DNA of 11,290 nt from Treponema sp. (GTDB lineage Bacteria; Spirochaetota; Spirochaetia; Treponematales; Treponemataceae): contig JAEDJS010000059.1 in the NCBI GenBank assembly GCA_016296205.1, forward strand, positions 1 to 11,290, in the 5' to 3' direction. Each line of letters starts with the position of its first letter. Positions within the stretch are counted from its first letter, which is position 1. Shown piece after piece: positions 5,591-11,290 of the stretch. The notes beneath the pieces were generated by a model. It worked only from the letters and a program-made list of their open reading frames with translations. It did no database searches and was not told the origin of the DNA. The position numbers and the translations under genes were made by a program.

Positions 5591-6247
5591 ATGAATTTTG
5601 CAATAACTGTTGTATTTTTAGTAGGTTTTATTGCTGCAGTAGCTTTTTTTATAAAGGCAATAGTAAAAAGTATTGGCAATGAAAAAAAATTAAAGAAGCT
5701 TTTACTTGAACCAAAAGGTGTCTGCATTATTCCCAATGAGCCTTTTGAGGGAAGTTTATATTTTTGTGCCATAGTAACAAGTAATTTTGATTCGGCAATT
5801 CTTGCAGAAAAGCAGATACGTAATACATTAGAAAATTATCCTCTGTTTGACTGGGGAATATTTTGCCGCACAACAGAAGCTTGCAGAAAAAAATTGAATA
5901 TTCATCTTTTAGTTGAATGTTTTGCAAATATTTTAAAAAGAAACAATGCTCCCCAGGATTTGCTGGAAAAAATCTTTTTTTGTCTGAATAACAGTGAAAC
6001 AAACTGGAAAAATGAATCTGGTATAAAACCAAGTGATTATCTTGCTGAGTTATTAAAATATCATCAGCAGGACAATAATGTTGCAGAATGCTATAAAATT
6101 CTTGGATTAAAAAAAAAAGCCACCAAAAACCAGGTAAAAAAAGCTTACCATAAACTGGCAAGTGTTTATCACCCGGATAAAGGTGGCAAAATTGAAGCTT
6201 TCCAGCAAATCCAGAAAGCTTACGAAACAATTATCAAACAGTTTTAG
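5591..6247 (+). CDS. Membrane-anchored J-domain protein (DjlA-like layout)
   Basis: This 218-residue protein has one N-terminal TM helix (~3-25) and a Lys-rich segment, then an unassigned helical middle (~40-160) and a C-terminal J domain (~165-218). The J domain reads CYKILGL...VKKAYHKLA...YHPDKGG...AFQQIQKAYETI, with the HPD motif at 194-196 that stimulates the DnaK ATPase. The N-in TM plus C-terminal J domain recalls DjlA, but I cannot see the TerB-like middle of DjlA. The start lies 1 base after the previous stop with no clear Shine-Dalgarno sequence, so it is likely translated by coupling in the same operon. It probably recruits DnaK to the inner membrane; assistance to the two upstream membrane proteins is inference. 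The C-terminus ends on the HPD helix III without extra domains, and its stop overlaps the murA stop. Confidence 0.85.
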   Translation: MNFAITVVFLVGFIAAVAFFIKAIVKSIGNEKKLKKLLLEPKGVCIIPNEPFEGSLYFCAIVTSNFDSAILAEKQIRNTLENYPLFDWGIFCRTTEACRKKLNIHLLVECFANILKRNNAPQDLLEKIFFCLNNSETNWKNESGIKPSDYLAELLKYHQQDNNVAECYKILGLKKKATKNQVKKAYHKLASVYHPDKGGKIEAFQQIQKAYETIIKQF

Positions 6248-7527
6248 TTGATTTCTACTCGTGTAATGTGCGCACCAAGTCCCTGCAATTTTTCTACCAG
6301 GTGTTCATAACCACGTTCAATCTGATAAACGTTGCTGATTTTGCTTTCTCCATGAGCAGTCATTGCGGCGATAACCATTGCCATTCCGGCTCTAACGTCT
6401 GGGCTTACCAAATGATCGCCATGAAGTGTACATGGACCGGAAACAACGGCACGATGGGGATCACATAATGTAATTTTTGCACCCATTCCAATCAACTTGT
6501 CTACAAAGAACATTCTGCTTTCGAACATTTTTTCAAAAATCAAAACAGTTCCTTCAACTTGAGTAGCAACAACTGTCATTATGCTTGTAAGGTCGGCAGG
6601 GAATCCAGGCCATGGAGCGTCATCAATTTTTGGAATCATTCCGCCAATATCCTGATTAACCTTCATTTCCTGACCTTGATTTACAGTGAGAGTTTCACCT
6701 TCAAGCTGCCAGCGGATTCCTAATTTGTTAAAGCCGATTTTTAATGGTCTTAAATCAATATTGTGAACTCCGTGAATTGTAATGGAACCCTTTGTTGCGG
6801 CTGCCAGTCCGATAAATGAACCGATTTCCATAAAGTCCGGACCAATTGTAAAGTCTGTTCCGTGAAGTTTTTTAACTCCTTCGATGCGCAGAATATTGCC
6901 GCCAACTCCAGAAATTTTTGCTCCCATTGAATTAAGCATATTGCACAAATCCTGGACGTGTGGTTCACCGGCGCAGTTTGTAAGAATAGTTGTTCCTTCT
7001 GCAAGAACGGCCGCCATGATTGCATTTTCTGTGGCAGTAACCGATGCTTCGTCAAGGAAGATGTCTGCTCCTACAAGTTTGTTTGCTGTAAATTCAAATT
7101 TTCCGTCGGTAGAAACTCTGGCGCCTAATTCTGTAAGAGCCAAAAAGTGAGTGTCTAGTCTTCTGCGTCCAATAACATCTCCTCCAGGTGGTGGGGTAAT
7201 TGCTTTTCCAGTTCTTGCAATTAAAGGACCTACAAAGAGAATTGAAGCACGAATTTTTTTGCTTAATTCAACTGGAATTTCATTTTTTGAAATAATTGCA
7301 GAATCAATTTTCCAAGTATGGTCTTCTACCTTTTCTACTCCAGCTCCAAGTGCCTGCAGAATTTTAAGCATAACTCCGGTGTCTTCTATATCCGGAATGT
7401 TGCGTAAAATAACTGGTTCAGTGGTAAGCAATGCGGCGGCAATACAAGGAAGTGCTGCGTTTTTATTTCCACTGGCTGTAATTTCGCCTTTAATGGGGAA
7501 ACCACCTTCTACATGATATTCGTACAT
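6244..7527 (-). CDS. murA: UDP-N-acetylglucosamine 1-carboxyvinyltransferase, Cys-to-Asp (fosfomycin-insensitive type)
   Basis: MurA transfers enolpyruvate from PEP to UDP-GlcNAc, the first committed step of peptidoglycan synthesis, in the cytoplasm. At 427 residues it is full length. Visible active-site elements are NKN (21-23, giving the Lys22/Asn23 pair), the loop PPGGDVIGRRR (113-123), FPADL with Asp312 as the general acid/base position, and ERGYEHL with Arg405. In the mobile loop the usual catalytic Cys (Cys115 of E. coli, in GGCxIG) is Asp117. This natural variant is known from Mycobacterium, Chlamydia and Borrelia MurA and makes the enzyme insensitive to fosfomycin, which alkylates that Cys. 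The start is set by AGGAG about 7 bases before the ATG. It lies 72 bases downstream of pepT on the same strand and probably shares its transcript. Its stop overlaps that of the convergent J-domain gene. Confidence 0.97.
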   Translation of the reverse strand: MYEYHVEGGFPIKGEITASGNKNAALPCIAAALLTTEPVILRNIPDIEDTGVMLKILQALGAGVEKVEDHTWKIDSAIISKNEIPVELSKKIRASILFVGPLIARTGKAITPPPGGDVIGRRRLDTHFLALTELGARVSTDGKFEFTANKLVGADIFLDEASVTATENAIMAAVLAEGTTILTNCAGEPHVQDLCNMLNSMGAKISGVGGNILRIEGVKKLHGTDFTIGPDFMEIGSFIGLAAATKGSITIHGVHNIDLRPLKIGFNKLGIRWQLEGETLTVNQGQEMKVNQDIGGMIPKIDDAPWPGFPADLTSIMTVVATQVEGTVLIFEKMFESRMFFVDKLIGMGAKITLCDPHRAVVSGPCTLHGDHLVSPDVRAGMAMVIAAMTAHGESKISNVYQIERGYEHLVEKLQGLGAHITRVEIN

Positions 7528-7599
7528 TTATTTCTCCTGCTAATTTTAATCTGTAAAAATATTATCTGTCTGCATCTGACTCATAAAATCACTGTGTGC
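7528..7599 (-). other. pepT-murA spacer
   Basis: Read on the minus strand, this 72-base gap ends in the murA ribosome-binding site AGGAG. It contains TAATAT (-10-like) with a weak TTTATG 17 bases upstream, so murA could have its own minor promoter. No terminator hairpin was seen, which favours co-transcription with pepT. Confidence 0.35.
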
Positions 7600-8862
7600 C
7601 TAAATTTGTGCAAGTTGAATTATAACTTCTGTGGCTTTAATCATTGAACTAAAACTTGCCCATTCAGTTCGGGAATGAAAATTGTGTCCCCCAGTAAAAA
7701 TATTTGGCGTTGGAATTCCCATTTCTGTTAATCTGCTGCCATCAGTTCCGCCACGAATTGGAGGGAATACTGGCAGAATGTTGGAATTTTTGTAGGCTTT
7801 AACGATTGAGTCAACAACTTGGGGATTTTTTTCCATATTGTTTCTCATGTTAAGATATTGCAGTGTATGGGAAACCTCTGCTTTTCCGCCTGTTGAAGAT
7901 GCAACTGTCTGAGCAATTGTTTCTATAAGTTTTTTGCGGCGTTCCATTCCTGTTGTTTCAAAATCTCTTAGAAACACAACAAGCCTTGCGTTTTCTATTG
8001 AACCAGTAATCTGCATTGGTGCAAAAAATCCCTGGTAACCGTCTGTTGTTTCCGGACGTTCTGTTTGAGGAAGAAGTTCCAGGAATTTTGCGGCCATGGA
8101 AATTGCATTTACCATTTGTCCTCGTGCTGTACCTGTGTGGCATGCAATTCCAGTAAAAGTGATTTCTGATTTATATGCATTAAAACATTCAGTTTCCAGT
8201 TCACCGCAAGTGCCGCCGTCAACTGTATAAGCCATTTTACTTTGAATCAAGTTAAGGGGAACTTTATCCATTCCGTGACCAGTTTCTTCATCAGGGCTAA
8301 AGCAAACTTCAATTTTGCCATGTTCAATTTCCGGGTGTTTTAGAATAAATTCCAGAGCAGTTATAATTTCTGCCACACCGGCTTTATCGTCTGCTCCAAG
8401 AAGTGTATTTCCGTCTGATGTAATTATTGTGTCCTCTTGTTGGCCGGCTTTAAAAAGTTCTTTGTCTTCTCTTGGATCAAGAACTGAACCTTGTGCAAGA
8501 ACAATAGTTCTTCCGTCATACTTTCTGATTATCTGGGGATTAACGTTTTTCCCGCTGACTTCTTCGCTGGTGTCTAAATGGGAAAGAATGCAAAATGGTT
8601 TTATTTCTTCTTTGCCTGGTGTAGCAGGAATGTATGCGTAAACATAAGAATTTTCTGTAACAGTAACTTCTTCAAATCCAATGATTCTAAGTTCCTGGGC
8701 AATCACATCTGCAAATTCTCTTTGTTGTGGTGTGCTGGGAATAATTCCTTCATCGGCACGCTGGCTGGAACTGGTACTGTGGATTTTTACATATTTTAAG
8801 AAACGATCCAAAAGTGTGTCTGCGTACGGCGTTTCAAAGATGTTGCTGTTTAGAAATTTCAT
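7600..8862 (-). CDS. pepT: Peptidase T-like tripeptide aminopeptidase (M20B)
   Basis: PepT is a cytoplasmic di-zinc aminopeptidase that removes the N-terminal residue of tripeptides. The 420 residues cover the full family length. Zinc ligands and catalytic residues are in place: SHLDTS (His95, Asp97), GADDKAG (bridging Asp158), DEETGHG (Glu192 base and Glu193), VDGG (Asp215), and GGHNFHSRTE (His396). The lid-domain signature HTGTARGQMVNA (242-253) has Thr where HPGTAKGKMVNA is usual, a conservative change. RGGTDGSRL near 370 is also typical. There is no Shine-Dalgarno sequence upstream, while the -10 box TAATAT lies 6 bases from the ATG, so the transcript is predicted to be leaderless. The gene is divergent from the transglycosylase gene and precedes murA on the same strand. 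Confidence 0.95.
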   Translation of the reverse strand: MKFLNSNIFETPYADTLLDRFLKYVKIHSTSSSQRADEGIIPSTPQQREFADVIAQELRIIGFEEVTVTENSYVYAYIPATPGKEEIKPFCILSHLDTSEEVSGKNVNPQIIRKYDGRTIVLAQGSVLDPREDKELFKAGQQEDTIITSDGNTLLGADDKAGVAEIITALEFILKHPEIEHGKIEVCFSPDEETGHGMDKVPLNLIQSKMAYTVDGGTCGELETECFNAYKSEITFTGIACHTGTARGQMVNAISMAAKFLELLPQTERPETTDGYQGFFAPMQITGSIENARLVVFLRDFETTGMERRKKLIETIAQTVASSTGGKAEVSHTLQYLNMRNNMEKNPQVVDSIVKAYKNSNILPVFPPIRGGTDGSRLTEMGIPTPNIFTGGHNFHSRTEWASFSSMIKATEVIIQLAQI

Positions 8863-8868
8863 TCTATG

Positions 8869-8897
8869 ATATTACAATATTTTTGCTGAGGTTTCAA
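8869..8897 (-). promoter_or_regulatory. pepT promoter placed for a leaderless transcript
   Basis: On the minus strand TTGAAA (8897-8892) and TAATAT (8874-8869) are spaced by exactly 17 bases. Six bases separate the -10 from the pepT ATG (8862-8860), so the usual start point falls on its A. The -35 overlaps the left arm of the inverted repeat at 8896-8917. Confidence 0.75.
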
Positions 8898-8917
8898 TAT
8901 TGATATAAATCGATATT
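8896..8917. promoter_or_regulatory. Imperfect inverted repeat over the pepT -35, possible operator
   Basis: AATATTGAT (8896-8904) and ATCGATATT (8909-8917) are inverted with one mismatch around a 4-base centre, giving a 22-bp dyad. Its position over the -35 fits a repressor site. The AT-rich setting makes chance symmetry possible. Confidence 0.4.
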
Positions 8918-8939
8918 AATCAATAAAATTTTGTAAAAT

Positions 8940-8953
8940 TGTAAAATTTTACA
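8940..8953. promoter_or_regulatory. Perfect 14-bp palindrome in the divergent intergenic region
   Basis: TGTAAAATTTTACA is perfectly symmetric. A direct half-site TTGTAAAAT sits immediately before it (8931-8939), so three half-sites line up. It lies between the pepT promoter and that of the transglycosylase gene and could be a binding site for a dimeric regulator. I do not recognise the regulator. Confidence 0.45.
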
Positions 8954-9009
8954 GTATTTGCATAAAATGTCACTATTTGCGAAAAAATGAAAAAAATTCA
9001 AAAAAACTA

Positions 9010-9038
9010 TTGCATTAAATTAAATTTTTTGTCATAGT
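9010..9038 (+). promoter_or_regulatory. Candidate promoter of the lytic transglycosylase gene
   Basis: TTGCAT (9010-9015) and CATAGT (9033-9038) are 17 bases apart. The -10 is only a 4/6 match but keeps the key A2 and T6. The start would lie at about 9045, next to the ATG at 9046, and no Shine-Dalgarno sequence is present. Confidence 0.45.
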
Positions 9039-9045
9039 TTTACCC

Positions 9046-9798
9046 ATGGATACAGAAAACAGAGATTTTATGAAGCTCTTTAGAGTAACAACAATTTTTA
9101 GTGTATTCTGCATTTTAGTTTGTACATCAATTTTTGTTTTTCTTCCGGCAGAAGATACTCACGCAGCAATGCAGCCGGCAATCCCAGTAGCTAAAGTAGA
9201 AAAAATTAAAGAAGATCCATTTGCACATTTGGATAAAGAAGCTAAAACAGTTTTGAATTCCAAGAAAGTTGATGCAGGACTTAATTTGTATCGCCAGGCT
9301 CAGAGTAAAGCGGCAGTTGAATGGTTTTACACACATTTAACAGAAAACCGTGAAGTAAGTATGGCAATTCTTGAAGAAGCAGAAAAAAATGATATTCCCC
9401 TTCCACTTGCTTTTGCTCTTTGCCACACAGAAAGCAGATTTAAACCAAGAGCTAGAAATGTGAACACAAATGAATCAATTGACCGTGGACTTTTCCAGCT
9501 TAACAACACAAGTTTTCCATATTTGTCAGAAAGTGAATTTTTTGATCCAAAGGTAAGCGCAAAGTATGGAATGAGTCACCTTAAGTATTGTCTTAAAACA
9601 GCAGGAAATGAAATTGCAGCTTTGGCAATGTATAATGCGGGGGCAAATAAAGTTCGCCGTGGAGCAACACCACAGATGACATTGAATTACATCAGCCAGA
9701 TAGAAAATTATCGTGCATATATTGAAGAACATTTTAACAGCGAAGTAGTAGCATTTTACAGTGAACAGTCTTTGGAAAAATTGCTGGCACGAAGATAA
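9046..9798 (+). CDS. Exported SLT-type lytic transglycosylase
   Basis: This enzyme class cleaves the MurNAc-GlcNAc bond of peptidoglycan outside the inner membrane, leaving 1,6-anhydro-MurNAc. The 250-residue protein has a hydrophobic N-terminal signal (~10-34, possible cleavage after THA at 38-40), then a ~60-residue linker with Lys/Glu-rich helix. The SLT domain occupies ~108-230. Its motifs are ALCHTESRFKPRA with catalytic Glu129, DRGLFQLN (146-153, family GLxQ), and ALAMYNAGANKV (192-203, family YNAG). The hydrophobic segment could instead remain as an anchor. An alternative start is Met9 (9070), which fits a tighter signal peptide. I kept 9046 because the promoter places transcription there and neither ATG has a clear ribosome-binding site. 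No LysM or other wall-binding domain is seen. It ends at a bidirectional terminator facing serA. Confidence 0.92.
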   Translation: MDTENRDFMKLFRVTTIFSVFCILVCTSIFVFLPAEDTHAAMQPAIPVAKVEKIKEDPFAHLDKEAKTVLNSKKVDAGLNLYRQAQSKAAVEWFYTHLTENREVSMAILEEAEKNDIPLPLAFALCHTESRFKPRARNVNTNESIDRGLFQLNNTSFPYLSESEFFDPKVSAKYGMSHLKYCLKTAGNEIAALAMYNAGANKVRRGATPQMTLNYISQIENYRAYIEEHFNSEVVAFYSEQSLEKLLARR

Positions 9799-9823
9799 AA
9801 AGATAATAGTATTTAGAAAGAAT

Positions 9824-9913
9824 ATAAAAAGGGGCTGTCCCAAAAGAATTAAGCCTCTGTCATTCTGAACCTGATTCAGCATGACAGGACTTATTGGACA
9901 GCCCCTTTTTTAT
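9824..9913. repeat. Nested inverted repeat, bidirectional terminator and possible MITE-like element
   Basis: Outer arms GGGGCTGTCC (9831-9840) and GGACAGCCCC (9896-9905) are perfect. They are flanked by A5 on the left and T6 on the right, so each strand reads a GC stem followed by T's. An inner hairpin pairs CTGTCAT (9857-9863) with ATGACAG (9881-9887) and CTGAA (9865-9869) with TTCAG (9875-9879). It lies between the convergent transglycosylase and serA genes and should terminate both. The outer arms resemble, from memory, GGGGCTGTCC-type ends of IS1182-like elements. The inner GTCATTCTGAA...TTCAG resembles a dispersed intergenic repeat in several phyla. A miniature mobile element that serves as a terminator is therefore plausible. 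Confidence 0.85.
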
Positions 9914-9935
9914 GCAAATTAATTAAAATTGAAGA

Positions 9936-11114
9936 TTATGCTTCAATAATGCGAACGTTGATAACACCTGTTACAGCTTTAATTGCTGCAAGAGTTGCTT
10001 CATCAACTTTACCTTCTACATCAATAAGGTTGTAGCCTATTGTGTCGCGGTTCTGGTTAACCATTGATGAAATGTTAAGGTTTGCATTTCCAAGAATTGC
10101 AGTAAATTTACTTACAACGCCGGCAACATTGTTGTTAGAAACGCAGATACGTGTTCCGTTTGCTGGAATTGGACTGTCGATTCTTGTCTTTGGGAAGTTA
10201 ACGCTGTTTTCTACATTTCCAAATTCAAGGAAGTCCCGGAGTTCTTTTACTGCCATTACTGCACAGTTGTCTTCTGCTTCTGGAGTTGATGCGCCAAGGT
10301 GTGGAAGACAGATTACTTTATCGTTGCCAATAAGTTCGTCGGCTGCAAAGTCTGTAGCAAGGAAAGATACTTTTCCACTGTTAAGTGCATCAAGAACATC
10401 TTCATTGTTTACAAGTCCACCACGGGCAAAGTCAAGAATGCGAACACCATCTTTCATTGTTTTAATTGAAGAAGCATTGATCATTCCTTTTGTGTCTGGT
10501 GTTTCTGGAACGTGAAGAGTGATGTAGTCTGCTTTTGCATAAAGTGTATCCAAAGTTTCTGCATGTTTAATTTCACTTTTAAGTGACCAGGCAGCTTTGA
10601 TAGAAAGGAATGGATCGTAGCCGATAACGTTCATGCCAAGTTCAACTGCTGTGTTTGCAACCATAGCACCAATTGCACCCAAACCAATTACACCAAGTGT
10701 TTTACCTTTAAGTTCACAACCGATAAAGTTTTTCTTTCCTTTTTCTGCAAGTGCTGGAATTTCTGCACCTTTGCCTTTAAGTGTGTCTACCCATTTGCTT
10801 GCTGCAACTGCTGGACGGCTTGAAAGCAAAAGACCAAGGATTACAAGTTCTTTAACAGCGTTGGCATTTGCACCAGGTGTGTTAAAAACAACAACACCTT
10901 TCTGAGCAAGTTCTTTTACTGGAATATTGTTTACGCCAGCACCGGCACGAGCAATTGCTTTTACACTTTCTGGAAGTGTCATAGAAAGCATATCGTGGGA
11001 ACGAACAAGAATTGCATCTGGATTAATAATTTCTGATGCGATTTCATAGTTGTCACGTGGAAAGTTATTAAGACCGATTGCACTGATGCGGTCTAAAGTC
11101 TGAATTTTGTACAT
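9936..11114 (-). CDS. serA: D-3-phosphoglycerate dehydrogenase with C-terminal ACT domain
   Basis: SerA oxidises 3-phosphoglycerate to 3-phosphohydroxypyruvate with NAD, the first step of serine synthesis. The frame extends to 11147, but AAGGAGA lies at correct distance before ATG 11114, which begins MYKIQTLDRI. The protein is then 392 residues. Substrate-binding RAGAGVNNIP is at 56-65, the Rossmann GLGAIG at 144-149, Asp167 ends strand beta-2 (NAD preference), and the catalytic triad Arg231, Glu260, His272 is in FARGGLV, ADEL and PHLGAST. The ACT domain (~321-392, RICVSNNNVAGVVSKFTAIL) is the likely serine-sensing part. It lacks the extra intervening domain of the long ~530-residue type. It sits 19 bases after a partial upstream gene on the same strand, probably in one operon. 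Confidence 0.95.
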   Translation of the reverse strand: MYKIQTLDRISAIGLNNFPRDNYEIASEIINPDAILVRSHDMLSMTLPESVKAIARAGAGVNNIPVKELAQKGVVVFNTPGANANAVKELVILGLLLSSRPAVAASKWVDTLKGKGAEIPALAEKGKKNFIGCELKGKTLGVIGLGAIGAMVANTAVELGMNVIGYDPFLSIKAAWSLKSEIKHAETLDTLYAKADYITLHVPETPDTKGMINASSIKTMKDGVRILDFARGGLVNNEDVLDALNSGKVSFLATDFAADELIGNDKVICLPHLGASTPEAEDNCAVMAVKELRDFLEFGNVENSVNFPKTRIDSPIPANGTRICVSNNNVAGVVSKFTAILGNANLNISSMVNQNRDTIGYNLIDVEGKVDEATLAAIKAVTGVINVRIIEA

Positions 11115-11133
11115 ATATTTGTCTCCTTTTGAA

Positions 11134-11289
11134 CTAATTAATTTCAAGTGATTTATTGAAGATTGGATAAATATATTCAGTTGTGGGAATAGATTTATCG
11201 ATTATATTAATGTTTTGATTAGTAACTAATTTAAGTTCACGGTTGATTTTATCTATATCAGAAAAAATTTTAATCTTATAATAATCCCT
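11134..11289 (-). CDS. C-terminal part of an unknown gene upstream of serA (cut by right edge)
   Basis: On the minus strand a frame is open from the right edge for 51 codons to a TAG at 11136-11134. It encodes a Lys/Ile/Asn-rich sequence that includes YYKIKIFSDIDKINRELKLV and ends NKSLEIN. The spacing of 19 bases to the serA ATG and the lack of a promoter or terminator in the gap suggest an operon. I do not recognise the protein; the C-terminus of phosphoserine aminotransferase, a common serA neighbour, is not evident. At this base composition a 51-codon open frame can arise by chance, so the call is tentative. Confidence 0.45.
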   Translation of the reverse strand, partial: RDYYKIKIFSDIDKINRELKLVTNQNINIIDKSIPTTEYIYPIFNKSLEIN

Positions 11290-11290
11290 G

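Noticed and set aside
6195..6221. Hairpin AAGCTTTC/GAAAGCTT near the end of the J-domain gene as a terminator
   Set aside because: It is inside conserved coding sequence (AFQQIQKAY) and is not followed by a T-tract on either strand.
5727..6230. 167-codon minus-strand open frame across the J-domain gene
   Set aside because: It lies wholly antisense to a gene with a clear J domain and HPD motif, and its Phe/Leu/Cys-rich sequence is what the reverse of A-rich coding yields.
7151..7516. 121-codon plus-strand open frame opposite murA
   Set aside because: Shadow of the conserved MurA N-terminus; Ser/Pro/Ile-rich with no recognisable feature or ribosome-binding site. The open frames opposite pepT (8315-8641) and serA (10042-10515) were dismissed for the same reason.
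8987..9041. Short frame ATGAAAAAAATTC upstream of the transglycosylase gene
   Set aside because: About 16 codons, overlaps the promoter, no ribosome-binding site.

Overview
The window is AT-rich, bacterial and densely coded. It looks like a spirochaete chromosome, most likely a non-pallidum Treponema. The reasons are inference: the base composition, a MurA with Asp in place of the catalytic Cys (as reported for Borrelia), a stand-alone STAS protein with a zinc ribbon, a short single-ACT SerA, and the style of the promoters. No gene here fixes the species.

Region 1 (1-1604) is accessory in character. It holds two tandem copies of a two-gene cassette: a larger exported protein, then a small lipoprotein whose ATG overlaps the previous stop (ATGA). 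The first copy is cut by the left edge but open. In the second copy the larger gene has collapsed to a signal-peptide start fused out of frame to the conserved C-terminus, while its lipoprotein stays intact.

Region 2 (1605-2402) is a monocistronic STAS-domain gene with a good sigma-70 promoter and a textbook intrinsic terminator. Region 3 (2403-2779) is a non-coding stretch. It holds a helically phased array of GTGGAAAA-like words and A-tracts, a good promoter and a hairpin.

Region 4 (2780-6247) is a three-gene operon: two membrane proteins with a 3 TM - soluble domain - 3 TM layout resembling the LptF/LptG permease family, the second with a large TPR-like insertion, followed by a membrane-anchored J-domain protein. 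It runs head-on into Region 5 (6244-8862, minus strand), pepT followed by murA. The facing stop codons overlap by three or four bases and no terminator is visible.

Region 6 (8863-9045) is a divergent promoter region with two palindromes. It drives pepT to the left and an exported lytic transglycosylase gene (9046-9798) to the right. The transglycosylase gene converges on serA (9936-11114, minus strand) across a nested inverted repeat that serves as a terminator in both directions. A partial ORF lies just upstream of serA and runs off the right edge.

Two themes stand out. Three genes (2780, pepT, 9046) lack a Shine-Dalgarno sequence and have -10 boxes placed so that transcription should start at or next to the ATG, which suggests leaderless mRNAs. 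MurA and the lytic transglycosylase both act on cell-wall peptidoglycan, and the LptFG-like pair would be an envelope system too.
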